DNA of 36,379 nt from the NCBI RefSeq assembly GCF_029478095.1, contig NZ_JAKOAV010000036.1, positions 1 through 36,379 on the forward strand. Direction: 5' to 3'. The notes under the pieces were generated by a model. The model made no database searches. It had not been told where the DNA came from and saw only the letters and a list, made by a program, of their open reading frames with translations. Both the position numbers and the translations under genes were made by a program. Position 1 is the first letter of the stretch. Every line of letters starts with the position of its first letter. Shown in pieces: positions 27,605 through 36,379 of the stretch. Origin of the DNA: Pelotomaculum isophthalicicum JI (lineage in GTDB: Bacteria; Bacillota; Desulfotomaculia; Desulfotomaculales; Pelotomaculaceae).

Positions 27605-27877
27605 ATGTCAACTTCAGCTAAACAAACAGTACTGAGGCAACTCCGCATGATTCCAGGTGTCGGCAAGACTGTCGCCCAGAATTTATATGATTTGGGATTC
27701 CATTCAATAGAAGATTTAAAAGATCGCGATCCGGATGAATTGTATCTGCAGCACTGCGTTCAAAAGGGTATGAAAGTTGACCGGTGCATGCTTTATGTGT
27801 TCCGCTGTGCCGTTTATTACGCGTCCAATGAAAGACACAATCCTGAGTTATTAAAATGGTGGAACTGGAAGGATTAA
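27605..27877 (+). CDS. Helix-hairpin-helix protein, Cdd1 / pathogenicity-locus family
   Basis: A 90-residue protein contains LRMIPGVGKTVAQNLYDLGFHSIEDLKDRDPDELY, a helix-hairpin-helix DNA-binding motif (residues 10-45). The tail VDRCMLYVFRCAVYYA, then LLKWWNWKD, is typical of the small Cdd1-like family. The frame is open from 27569; ATG 27605 is preceded by GAAAGGAATGG and gives the family length. The function of this family is unknown beyond likely DNA binding. It is a single gene next to the IS110 element. Confidence 0.8.
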   Translation: MSTSAKQTVLRQLRMIPGVGKTVAQNLYDLGFHSIEDLKDRDPDELYLQHCVQKGMKVDRCMLYVFRCAVYYASNERHNPELLKWWNWKD

Positions 27878-27923
27878 TTTTTCATGTCTAAAGAGTCTCA
27901 ACCTAAATATAAGATATTAGGAC

Positions 27924-27948
27924 TATAATGTTAGGGTAACCGCCTAAC
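27924..27948 (+). promoter_or_regulatory. -10 element and leader hairpin before the DUF3160 gene
   Basis: TATAAT (27924-27929) is followed at once by GTTAGG (27930-27935) and CCTAAC (27943-27948), a 6-bp inverted repeat at the expected transcription start. No good -35 is seen. The repeat may be an operator. Confidence 0.35.
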
Positions 27949-27968
27949 GAAAACGAGGAGATGAAACC

Positions 27969-30143
27969 GTGAAAAGAGGAAACCGCCTGGGATATTGCCG
28001 AGTCATGGGCTATGGTAAATCGGGGAGAGAGTATTTGATCGGGTTTATCCTTGTGCTTTTGCTGATTGTCGCGACAAGCAGCGGCTGCTCCGGCACTAAA
28101 AGCCTGGAGGCGGCAAGTATAGACACAACCTTTAACCGTTATGAAGAGTACCCTGTTCAGATAAAACCCGCCGTCGAATCATATTCCGTGGAACCCGATC
28201 TGGGCAATATCACGAACAAGGACATGTTTAAACTATCCCCGGCGGCAAAAAACCTTTTAATTGAAAATGGCTTCGTGGTGGTACCCAATAAATATGAAAA
28301 AGAATTTTTTTCACTATACGAAAAGAATCGCTATAAACCGGTTCCGTTGTTTGTAACCACCGACTCCGTGCTGCACAACTACCATTTGTTTTTTGACCAC
28401 CTGTTGCGGGTTGTGGAAACGGAGAAACTTGCCATGGAGTTGAAGGAATTAAATAAGGCAATGTTATACCAGGCTCAAAAGCAGTATAAAGATCTCCAGG
28501 GCACAGTATGGGAGAACGCCGCCAGGCGGAATATCGGCTTTTTCGCCGTGGCCTGCAAGCTTATGGACCCTGACGCGTCCACCCCGCCTATGGTGAAAAA
28601 TGAAGTGGAAAAAGAGTTGACTTTAATTCAAAACCACCAGGGTATAGTTGTTTCGCCGCTGATGAACATGGGTGGAAACGATGATCCTGCCGGCGCCTTC
28701 CAGGAGGATTACTCGCAATACGTGCCAAGGGGTCATTATGACAAGACGGATTTGCTCAAAGCGTATTTTAAATCCATGATGTGGTGCGGCAGGTTGAACT
28801 TTCGCTTAAAGAACGAAGATGAAACCAAGTCCGCCTTATTGATCACGCTGGCTCTGGACAAAGGGGATAACAGGCGGATGTGGGACAACATATATGCGAC
28901 AACCAACTTTTTCGTTGGTAAAAGCGACGACATCTCCTATTCCCAGTTTAGGGAAACAATCGATAAAACCTACGGGATAAACGCCGACCTGCAAACAGTG
29001 GTTACCAGTCCGGACAAGTGGAACGCGTTCCTGGAAGCCGCCGGGAAGCTGGAGCCGCCGTCAATAAACTCCATACCGGTTAACGCGGGAACCTCCCAGG
29101 ATGAACGGGAAAAAGAAATAAAGGGTTTCCGGTTCATGGGGCAGCGGTTTACCATTGACGCTTCTGTTTTCCAGCGGCTGGTTTACCGGGAAGTCGGGGA
29201 AAACAGCCGGGGTGATAAGAGAATGCTGCCTAGGGGAATGGACATTCCCGCCGCCATGGGTTCAGCGGAAGCCTATGCCATTTTGCAATCCATGGGGGAG
29301 ACGGATTACCGGAACTACCCGGAAAACATGGATAAAATGAAAACGTATATCAACGGTGTAAGCGAAAAGACCTGGACCCAGAACCTCTACTGGAACTGGC
29401 TTTACGCTCTAATGCCTTTAATTCAGGAAAAACCGGAAGGGTACCCCTCGTTTATGCGCAATTCAGCCTGGGCCAGAAAGGAGCTTAATACCTACCTGGG
29501 CAGTTGGACGGAATTAAAACATGACACCATTCTATACGCCAAGCAGGTTTACGCTGAGTGCGGGGACGGCGGGGAACAGGTCGACGACCGCGGATATGTC
29601 GAGCCCAACCCCGATGTGTATGCCCGCCTGGCCTCGCTGGTGAAAATGACCAGGGACGGCCTGCAGGCGCGCGAGCTCTTGAACGAGCGGGATAAGGAAA
29701 GCCTGGAACGGATGGAGGTACTGATTTTATCTTTAAAAACTATTGCTGAGAAAGAATTGTCCAATACCCCTCTGACCGATGAGGAATATGAATTAATCCG
29801 CTCTTACGGAGGCCAACTGGAGCATTTCTGGATAGACGCCCTGCGGGACGAGGGGGTCGGACACCGTTCCGCCGCCAGTGACCGGCCCGCCGCCCTGGTG
29901 GGGGACGTGGCCACCAGCCCCAACGGCCAGGTGCTGGAAGAAGCGACAGGCCGCGTATTCGACATCTACGCTGTTGTCCCCGTGGACGGTAAACTAAGGA
30001 TTGCCGTGGGCGGCGTGTATTCCTATTACGAGTTCCCCTGGCCGCTAAACGACCGGCTGACCGACACCAGGTGGCATAAAATGCTGGAAAGCGGTCAAGC
30101 TCCCCTTTTGCCGGAATGGACCAGAACCTTCATCGCCGAATGA
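27969..30143 (+). CDS. DUF3160 family lipoprotein
   Basis: The 724-residue protein has an N-terminal hydrophobic segment ending SSGCSG (lipobox-like, Cys about residue 40), so it is probably a membrane-anchored lipoprotein. The rest matches the DUF3160 family: FVTTDSVLHNYHLFFDHLLR near residues 130-150, MPRGMDIPAAMGS-like PRGMDIPAAMGSAEAY in the middle, and VGDVATSPNGQVLEEATG with the C-terminal beta segment. The biochemical role of DUF3160 is unknown. GTG at 27969 lies 8 bp after GAGGAG; the nearby ATG 27961 is out of frame. It overlaps the CapA-like gene by ATGA, so both are made together. Confidence 0.88.
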   Translation: MKRGNRLGYCRVMGYGKSGREYLIGFILVLLLIVATSSGCSGTKSLEAASIDTTFNRYEEYPVQIKPAVESYSVEPDLGNITNKDMFKLSPAAKNLLIENGFVVVPNKYEKEFFSLYEKNRYKPVPLFVTTDSVLHNYHLFFDHLLRVVETEKLAMELKELNKAMLYQAQKQYKDLQGTVWENAARRNIGFFAVACKLMDPDASTPPMVKNEVEKELTLIQNHQGIVVSPLMNMGGNDDPAGAFQEDYSQYVPRGHYDKTDLLKAYFKSMMWCGRLNFRLKNEDETKSALLITLALDKGDNRRMWDNIYATTNFFVGKSDDISYSQFRETIDKTYGINADLQTVVTSPDKWNAFLEAAGKLEPPSINSIPVNAGTSQDEREKEIKGFRFMGQRFTIDASVFQRLVYREVGENSRGDKRMLPRGMDIPAAMGSAEAYAILQSMGETDYRNYPENMDKMKTYINGVSEKTWTQNLYWNWLYALMPLIQEKPEGYPSFMRNSAWARKELNTYLGSWTELKHDTILYAKQVYAECGDGGEQVDDRGYVEPNPDVYARLASLVKMTRDGLQARELLNERDKESLERMEVLILSLKTIAEKELSNTPLTDEEYELIRSYGGQLEHFWIDALRDEGVGHRSAASDRPAALVGDVATSPNGQVLEEATGRVFDIYAVVPVDGKLRIAVGGVYSYYEFPWPLNDRLTDTRWHKMLESGQAPLLPEWTRTFIAE

Positions 30144-31795
30144 AGACGCGAAAATTATTGATATTTACCCTGTTTGCAGCGATTGGCTGCCTATGGTTTA
30201 TTTTTTTAGTTGGAGATTTATGGCCGGGTACTTTGGGGAGTTGTTCACCGGAAGCAGGTTTCATAGTTTTTAAAGAGAAAAAGCTGAAGCTTCCTGCCAA
30301 GCAAGACCCTGTTTGCCTGATCGCCGCCGGGGATATTATGCTTTCCCGGGGCGTGGCCAGGGAAAGCGGGCGGCATGGGGATCTCCGGCATCCTTTTTTA
30401 AAGATTGAAAAATATTTAAAGAACTGCGATATTGTTTTCGGCAACCTGGAAAACCCAATTACGCCGGGTAGGGAAATCGCTGCGCCGGAGATGATTTTGC
30501 GCGCCGATCCCGGTGTGGAAGTTGCTTTGAAAGACGCCGGTTTCTCCATCCTATCCCTGGCCAACAACCACTTGCCGGATTTTGGGACTCAGGGTTTGCA
30601 GGATACTCTGCAGTGCCTGGATCGCGCAGGCGTCGGTCATACCGGGGCCGGAAAAACGGAAAACGAGGCGTATGCCGCGCAGTTTATTGAAGTGAAGGGG
30701 ATGAAACTGGCTTTTCTTGCTTTTACCGATCCCGGACTGGTACCTGAGTCTTACCTGGCGGGAGTTGAGCATCCCGGTGTCGCCTTTCTTGACCGGGAAA
30801 AGGTTAGGGCAGCCTTGCAAGACGCCAGGGAGAAAGCGGATTTTGTGGTGGCGTCCATCCATGCCGGGACGGAATATGAGCCTGAACCGGACCAGACTCA
30901 AATTCAATATGCGCATCTGGCAATAGACGCCGGAGCGGATCTTGTATTGGGTCATCACCCCCACGTGGTCCAGAAGGTGGAAAAATACAAAGGGAAATAT
31001 ATCTTTTACAGCCTGGGTAATTTCATCTTTGATCAAAAGTGGTCCCCGGCTACACGCGAGGGCTTGCTGGCCAAAATGTACATCACCAGCAAAGGCGTGG
31101 AGAAATTTGAATTTATACCGGTTTTCATCAATGATCAATACCAGCCGCAGGTGTTGGACGGTGATGAGGCCAAACTTGTGCTGGATACCCTGAAATTAAA
31201 GTTGGAGAAAACAGCCGTCCCCGTCTGGGATCAGGAAAACCGTGTTTTCAGGGAAGGCATAAGATATGTTTTTTATCCCCAAGGACCAATACCGGATTCC
31301 AGGTTGGTAAAAAAGCAATCTTTTGATTTGAATCAAGACGGTATAAATGAAGATTATTATTTACAGGACGGCGAATTGAAGGTCATAAGCGATTCGTTAA
31401 CAATCTGGCAATCGCCTGATAACTGGTGGGTCGATGACTTCTTCTTAGGCGATTCCAATAATGACGGTATTTCCGAGTTAAACCTGCTGGTCTGGAAGTC
31501 GGGAAGTTTTGGCGCGCACAAGCCTTTTTGGATTTCCCAAAATGACAATAGTGTGAAAAATCATCTTTTTATCTTTAAGCTGGCCGGCAGTTCCTTTAAG
31601 CCCGTATGGCAATCGTCCAATTTGGATCGTCCGAATTATGAAACGATCCTGGAAGATTTAGACGGCGACGGAGATAATGAGCTGATTGTCACGGAAGGCA
31701 ATTATACCAACCCCGGGGAAAGAGAAGTAAGTATTTGGAGATGGAACGGTTGGGGGGTCAGTAGGATCTCTTACGGGGAACCCCAAGATTCGTGA
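30140..31795 (+). CDS. CapA-like (poly-gamma-glutamate capsule type) metallophosphatase with FG-GAP/EF-hand-like tail
   Basis: The start ATG overlaps the DUF3160 stop (ATGA at 30140-30143); the 8 extra codons upstream are not needed. An N-terminal membrane helix (residues 5-25) precedes a CapA domain (about 55-320): CLIAAGDIMLSRGVA, VFGNLENPIT, LANNHLPDFG, ASIHAGTEYE, VLGHHPHVVQ, and YFYSLGNFIFDQKW-like residues, with the Asp/Asn/His metal ligands of this fold. The last 150 residues hold Asp-rich loops (DLNQDGINEDYY, DSNNDGISELNLL, DLDGDGDNELIV) like FG-GAP/calcium-binding repeats. No capB/capC genes are present, so a capsule role is unproven. Confidence 0.85.
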   Translation: MKTRKLLIFTLFAAIGCLWFIFLVGDLWPGTLGSCSPEAGFIVFKEKKLKLPAKQDPVCLIAAGDIMLSRGVARESGRHGDLRHPFLKIEKYLKNCDIVFGNLENPITPGREIAAPEMILRADPGVEVALKDAGFSILSLANNHLPDFGTQGLQDTLQCLDRAGVGHTGAGKTENEAYAAQFIEVKGMKLAFLAFTDPGLVPESYLAGVEHPGVAFLDREKVRAALQDAREKADFVVASIHAGTEYEPEPDQTQIQYAHLAIDAGADLVLGHHPHVVQKVEKYKGKYIFYSLGNFIFDQKWSPATREGLLAKMYITSKGVEKFEFIPVFINDQYQPQVLDGDEAKLVLDTLKLKLEKTAVPVWDQENRVFREGIRYVFYPQGPIPDSRLVKKQSFDLNQDGINEDYYLQDGELKVISDSLTIWQSPDNWWVDDFFLGDSNNDGISELNLLVWKSGSFGAHKPFWISQNDNSVKNHLFIFKLAGSSFKPVWQSSNLDRPNYETILEDLDGDGDNELIVTEGNYTNPGEREVSIWRWNGWGVSRISYGEPQDS

Positions 31796-31911
31796 TAAAT
31801 AAAGTAAATATCACCTTCAGGGCTATTCTTTTTTACAAATCCGCCGAATATATCATAAAAGGGTTTTATTCACTCCCAGGGAAGAAAATTGTGCAGGAGG
31901 GATAGGTTGGG

Positions 31912-32238
31912 TTGAAAAATAAAAAGTTACAATGGATAATTTCTTTTTGTTTGCTGGTGCTGCTGCCAACCATAGCTATTGTCTGTGGCTGTGGACAAGC
32001 CGCCAGGCAAGAGGGAAAAGATGTGGATACAACTGAGCGGCAATTGGCTATTGCGGATGAAAAGACAGCGAAATATGGTGAGTTTCCGGTTAACGTCAAG
32101 CCTGAAGCGGAATCTGTATCGCTTGTACCAGATCTTGGTGAGATCATTAGCAAAGATTTTATTCAGCTATCCAAAACTGAGAAGGAATTCCTTGTAAAAA
32201 ATGGATTCGTCGTGCTCCCCGAGAGCTCCAAGATGTAA
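31912..32238 (+). pseudogene. N-terminal fragment of a second DUF3160 lipoprotein
   Basis: The 108-residue frame has a lipoprotein-like N-terminus (LPTIAIVCGCGQ). It then aligns to the DUF3160 gene upstream: YGEFPVNVKPEAESVSLVPDLGEI against YEEYPVQIKPAVESYSVEPDLGNI, and FLVKNGFVVLPE against LIENGFVVVPN. It stops where the family continues for another 600 residues. TTG start with GGAGGG (31895-31900) upstream. A decayed duplicate. Confidence 0.8.
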
Positions 32239-32277
32239 GCTTTTTAAAAAACTCCATAAAAAGAGGTCGGTTATATT

Positions 32278-32469
32278 ATGGAATTGGAACCTAACGCTAC
32301 TCTTGTCGCTCAAATTATTGACATGATTATATTGATTTTGATTATTATTGGTATTCCAGTATTAATATTTAAAGCCTGGTCTTTAAAAAAGAGTACTATT
32401 AATAAAATTAATAAGATGGAAAGAGAATTAAAAGAAATAAGAAAAATAATCGAAGACAAAATGAGCTAG
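32278..32469 (+). CDS. Small membrane protein with coiled-coil tail
   Basis: 63 residues: one membrane helix (IDMIILILIIIGIPVLIFKA, residues 14-33) and a charged helix (INKMERELKEIRKIIED) likely to form a coiled coil. AAGAGGTCGG lies upstream of the ATG. The layout recalls small Firmicute membrane proteins whose function is unknown. It has no counterpart in known operons that I can name. Confidence 0.6.
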   Translation: MELEPNATLVAQIIDMIILILIIIGIPVLIFKAWSLKKSTINKINKMERELKEIRKIIEDKMS

Positions 32470-32535
32470 GGTTTTCCATGAAAAGAACTACTAATGATTA
32501 ATACGTGATTTATTAAAGGAGATAAAAAATTTTTA

Positions 32536-32557
32536 AAATCCCTAATCGGGATTTTTT
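32536..32557 (+). terminator. Rho-independent terminator
   Basis: AAATCCC (32536-32542), a short loop, GGGAT and a T7 run ending near 32557. It follows the small membrane protein gene. Confidence 0.75.
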
Positions 32558-32737
32558 TCGGCTATCGGTGAGGTAAATCTGAAGTTACCGCTGTAACATT
32601 ATCAGAGGTTTGAACCTGTGGCACACTTGTTTCGTCTAATTAAGTAGTTGAAAAACCAACCATATTATAAGCAACATAATTAACTTGGCGCGTCATTTCT
32701 GTGGAGCGATTTGATGCGAGCAAAGGGAGGGAAAAAT

Positions 32738-34711
32738 ATGAACTTGCGGAACTGGTCGGCCTGTATTGTTATAGCAGGTTTTGTCCTTGGCAGCTTCTTT
32801 TTATATCAGGGGGTGGCCGGGGCTGAGGTTGAAAAAAATAGTGCCGCGAGTAATCAAGAATCTGCGGGAGGCGGGGGGCAGTATGCAATAAGCCTGGAGC
32901 AAGCCATCCAAATAGCCAGGGAGGCGTTTGAGGTTCCTGGGGAACTGGACCAGTTCTCAAGCGGTTTCAGCCAGTCGGATCAGAATTCTTTTTGGGAGCT
33001 GCGATGGTACCGGATTAGCGCGCAAGGCGGCGAGATGAACGTAAGAGTCAACGCCGGCACGGGGGAAATCTGGAGTATGAATAAATGGCTGCCGCAGGCG
33101 CCCGGAGCGGGGTACCGGGGACTGCCCGGGTATACCAGGGAACAGGCGGAAGCCGTAGCCGCCGCCTCTGCCCGAAAATTGCAGCCTGAGCGTTTTGGGG
33201 AAACCAGCCTGCAGCCGGGCCATGACTATGTCCCGCTGTTGTCCGTTAAAGAGCGCGGGCAAATGGAATACAATTTTTACTATGCCAGGTATGTTGATGG
33301 TGTAATCTATCCTGATAACGGTATTAGTGTGGCGGTAAACGGGGATACCGGCGAAGTAATCCGGTTTGATTTGAACTGGGGAGACACGCGTGATTTTCCG
33401 CCGGCGGCCGGCAGGATCACCCGGGAGCAGGCTGAACAAATATTCCGCTCTGAATCAGCTCCTGAATTGTATTACTTTCGCCCTAGCATGCCATACGGCG
33501 TGGAAGTCCCCGTAAGACTGGTCTACAAACTGCCGGAATCCCAACGGCAGGTTATTATTGACGCTTTAACCGGCAAACTCATGAGTAACGAAACAAACTA
33601 TTATAATTACGACAAGCTATATAGCATTCCTGCTGGCGGTAAAGATAAGGTTAACAACTCTGTGCAACGGCAAGAGATTAAGCTGAACCCGGCTGAGGAA
33701 AACCAGGTTGATAAGCTGAAAAACCTGATTTCGAAGGATGAAGCCCTGAAGATAGCGAAATCCGCCGTGACAATTCCCATGAAATATGTTTTAACCAACA
33801 GCAGGCTGGAACAGGACTACCAGTTTAAGGAAAACAAGACCTGGAATTTTAGTTGGCAGGCCGGGGATAGTTCAGATAATGGCAGCATAGAAGTCTCCAT
33901 CAACGCCGTCAACGGAGACCTGGTGGCATTTAGTCACTATTATAGCAGTTATGAGGATTCTAAATCGCCGGTGGTAAAGTTAAGTGAGGAAGAAGCCCGC
34001 CGCGTAGCGGAAGATTATATCAAGAAAAAACAGCCGGGCAAGTGGGCGCAAGTGGTATTTAGTTCATTACAGCCCATATCGGGGCCGGTGATTAACCCGC
34101 TGGAGGAGCCACAGCCACGCGCATATGTTATTAACTATACACGGGTAACCAATGGAGTGAAGTTTCCGCAAAACGGGTTCTACCTGGAGGTGAACAGCGC
34201 TACGGGCGAAATAAATTCGTACCGGATGACCTGGTGGGACGTGGAATTTCCCGCTCCCGCGGGTGTCATCAGCTGTGAAGCGGCAGCGGACAAATACCTT
34301 CGGGAAGCCCCGCTGACGTTGGGCTATCTGCGGCTGTGGGCGCCAGAAAAGGTCTGGAAGCCGCGCCAGGCGAGCACAGTGCATCTGGTTTATTACCAGC
34401 CAAACCTCAACTTTGCCATGCTGGATGCTTTCACCGGCCGGAATCTTGATGAAGAGGGAAAGATAGTTGCTTCATCCGGGGAAAAAGAAAGCTTCAGCGA
34501 CCTAGAGGGCCATCCGGCCCGTGAGGCGGTGGAACTGCTGGCCGGCGCCGGCATAGTCGCGGGGGGTGACGGCAGGTTCCGGCCTGACGACCCTGTGACC
34601 CAGGCTGAATTAATCGCCATGCTGGTGAAAAGCTCCGGCCAGTCACCCGCGGCAGCTGTCGACGGCCGGGAACCGTGGTACCAGGGTTATTATGACATGA
34701 TGCGCCCATAA
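32738..34711 (+). pseudogene. Exported YcdB/PepSY-like protein with C-terminal SLH domain, interrupted by a group II intron
   Basis: ATG 32738 after AAAGGGAGGG gives MNLRNWSACIVIAGFVLGSF, a signal peptide (cleavage near VAGA). Two YcdB/PepSY-like units follow: ISLEQAIQIAREAFEVP with VRVNAGTGEIWSMNKW, and ISKDEALKIAKSAVTIP with VSINAVNGDLVAFSHY. More PepSY-like blocks then lead to an SLH repeat (FSDLEGHPAREAVELLAGAGIVAG, FRPDDPVTQAELIAML) and the start of a second. Native codons end at GAC ATG (34694-34699). The last residues to 34711 are intron-encoded. Without splicing the protein loses its remaining SLH repeats and would not attach to the wall properly. Confidence 0.85.
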
Positions 34712-35303
34712 GGCACTGTAACAGTGCCGCGGGCCATTAGGAAATCCGCCTTAAGCAAGCGGTAGGTTAAGGTATCAACGCAGGAAAATCCTGCAACCTA
34801 TCATCTGCCAACTTATCCTGAAGGGAAACCGGACGGGGAGTGTAGCATGTTGGTAAAGGCATAAGTCAGCGTAGCTCCAACGCTGCGACTTAGTAATGCC
34901 GAGATGAAACATTGTGTATGAGGATAAAAGCTGGATTGCTTAAATGATAGTCAGAGGTTGGATATATTGTAGTCCCCGGCGAAACGGAGTTGCAACGCCG
35001 GCATCATGGCAGCGGTACAGCCATGTCGTACCGCAGTGCTTGATACTCATGATGAACCAGCCGTAAGAGAACGGAAAATGACGAAAGTCTTATCCGACAA
35101 CACAATATGCTTTGTTCTAATGGTCTAAATGGGGACTAACCTAAACCGGAACGCCACAAAGATTGTGGCTATGGGTGATAGACCCTGAATATCCGGCAAG
35201 GAAGCAGAGCCCTCATAGTAGTCTGAGGACGGGAGAGCCGTCTACATGGCGAAGGGGGGCAGTTTACCTTTAATACTTTATAAGGAAAGGTGCGTGAGGC
35301 ACT

Positions 35304-36284
35304 ATGAGAAACCCGGTAAATGTATTAAAAAGCCTGACAGAAAAATCTCACGACCCGGAGTACAGATTCGAGCGATTGTATCGAAACCTGTACAATCCGG
35401 AATTTTACCTGACCGCCTACAAAAACATTGCACAATCGCAAGGAAGCATGACACCGGGCGTAGACGGTAAGACACTGGACAACATGAGCATGGGCAGGAT
35501 TGACAGAATAATCGCTGCAATCAAAAGCCATGAGTACCAGCCCAACCCTGCACGCAGAGAATACATCGAAAAGAAAAACAGTACCAAGAAGCGTCCGCTC
35601 GGGATACCCTCAACGGACGATAAGCTCGTGCAGGAAATCGTACGTATGATATTTGAAAGCATCTATGAACCCACATTTTCCAAGCAGTCCCATGGATTCA
35701 GACCCAACCGCAGCTGCCACACGGCATTAGCGCATTTGCAGAACACGTTCACCGCAACGAACTGGTTTGTTGAAGGCGACATCAAATCCTGTTTTGACAG
35801 CTTCGACCATCACGTACTCATAAACATACTCCGCCGCCGTATCAAGGACGAATACTTCATTGCTCTCATGTGGAAGTTTCTTAAAGCTGGGTACATGGAG
35901 CAATGGGAGTACAAAACGACCTACAGCGGAACACCTCAGGGCTCGGGTATCAGTCCGATTTTGGCAAATATATACCTCAATGAGCTTGACAAATATATGG
36001 AGGAGTACAAATCTGAGTTTGATGTCAGCGAAGGTCGGCGCAGGACAACGCCTGAATACCACAGTGCAGTGAACGCCGTATACCTTGCAAAACGCAAGTA
36101 TGCCAAAAAATGGAGTGCTATGGACAGGAAAGAACGTGAGTCGGCTGCCCGGCACATCAAGGAACTCCGAAAGAAAACACTTAAATTGAAGCCATTTCCT
36201 GTCTTTGACAAATCATTTCAGAAACTGCAGTATATCCGTTACGCCGATGATTGTGCGCCACGAAGGCGCATTTATGCAGCCTGA
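35304..36284 (+). pseudogene. Group II intron reverse transcriptase/maturase, interrupted after YADD
   Basis: The frame holds RT motifs 1-5: YNPEFYLTAYKNI, KKRPLGIPSTDDKLVQE, SHGFRPNRSCHTAL, VEGDIKSCFDSFDHH, TPQGSGISPILANIYL, and YIRYADD (residues 310-316; catalytic Asp pair). After YADD the expected Phe codon is cut after its first base at 36252, and the codons to the stop at 36284 belong to another intron. Normal members are about 600 residues with maturase (X) and often HNH domains, which would lie beyond the nested intron. The palm is long between motifs 4 and 5, as in clostridial members. It needs splicing of the inner intron to be made. Confidence 0.92.
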
Positions 36285-36379
36285 GTGGCTGCAAAGATGC
36301 AGCTATGCTGCACAGAAGATGAGGGTAGGCCCCTCGGAATCGCTATGCAGGTAGAGAGTCCAAGCCACCTTAAGCTGCC
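36253..36379 (+). mobile_element. Second group II intron nested in the reverse transcriptase gene (5' end)
   Basis: At 36253 the sequence switches from RT codons to GTGCGCCACGAAGGCGCAT, which begins with the GTGCG consensus of bacterial group II introns and has an immediate hairpin (GTGCGCC/GGCGCAT). The following bases, to the window end, show repeated short stems (GCAGCC/GGCTGC, GCAGC/GCTGC) of domain I. The rest of the intron lies outside the window. Confidence 0.82.

Larger units (their letters stand above)
34700..36379 (+). mobile_element. Group II intron (5' part, domains I-IV) inserted in the SLH gene
   Basis: From 34700 about 600 bp of structured non-coding RNA sequence precedes a group II reverse transcriptase. 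The loop of hairpin GCGGTAC/GTACCGC (35012-35034) contains CATGTC (35022-35027), the exact complement of GACATG (34694-34699). This is the expected EBS1-IBS1 pairing and sets the junction at 34699/34700. The block at about 35216-35262 (GTAGTCTGAGGACGGG to ACATGGCGAAGGG) is typical of the region before the intron ORF. The first base is A where G is the consensus. The intron is interrupted by a second intron and runs past the window end. Confidence 0.9.

Noticed and set aside
30551-31138. 195-residue antisense frame opposite the CapA-like gene
   Set aside because: The plus-strand frame carries clear CapA motifs, so the reverse frame is a by-product.

Overview
The window looks like a chromosomal stretch from a spore-forming, S-layer-bearing Firmicute, most likely a Peptococcaceae/Desulfotomaculum-Pelotomaculum type. 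This is inferred from a YtvI-like sporulation membrane protein, two SLH-domain exported proteins, a DUF3160/CapA pair, strong AGGAGG ribosome binding sites, GTG/TTG starts, and clostridial-type group II introns. No tRNA, rRNA or CRISPR array was seen.

Layout. 1-123 is the 3' end of a group II intron (domains V and VI) inserted in an ABC-2 type permease gene whose last codons follow, coupled to a TetR regulator (320-991). A sensor membrane domain without an output domain (1037-1684), a second TetR gene with two palindromic operators, and a decayed rifampin-phosphotransferase/PEP-synthase-like gene come next (to 4647). 4680-7552 holds ytvI (-), a Phd-Uma2 fusion (+) and a flavodoxin-type reductase (-), the last divergent from an HxlR regulator. 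8036-12784 is a patchy accessory region: small hypotheticals, PAS, HAD and GNAT genes, plus several broken genes (GNAT remnants, an AraC gene with a stop codon, an SDR gene with a frameshift). 12901-16031 has lysA (-), corA (+) and a GNAT gene fused to an aminotransferase N-terminal fragment. 16216-18093 is a minus-strand sigma / anti-sigma / polymer-forming membrane protein cluster, in which only region 4 of the sigma factor is left. It faces a Tex gene that has also lost its 5' part. RecQ and a large SLH-FecR-Ig surface protein follow. An IS110-family element (about 26.0-27.5 kb) precedes a small HhH protein, a DUF3160 lipoprotein translationally coupled to a CapA-like protein, a truncated second DUF3160 gene, and a YcdB/PepSY-SLH protein. 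That last gene is interrupted at 34699/34700 by a group II intron, whose reverse transcriptase is itself interrupted just after its YADD motif by a second group II intron.

The strongest themes are intron-in-intron nesting with a readable EBS1-IBS1 pairing, an unusual density of broken genes, short palindromic elements with GGGGACA/TGTCCCC ends, and a 50-nt direct repeat flanking the sigma/anti-sigma module. Several frameshifts are single-base changes, two of them in runs of G, so sequencing or assembly error must be excluded before they are called biological. Cell-surface functions (SLH proteins, polymer-forming protein, CapA, DUF3160) are over-represented. I see no clearly new multi-gene defence or biosynthetic system. 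The Phd-Uma2 fusion and the DUF3160-CapA operon are the least understood intact units.
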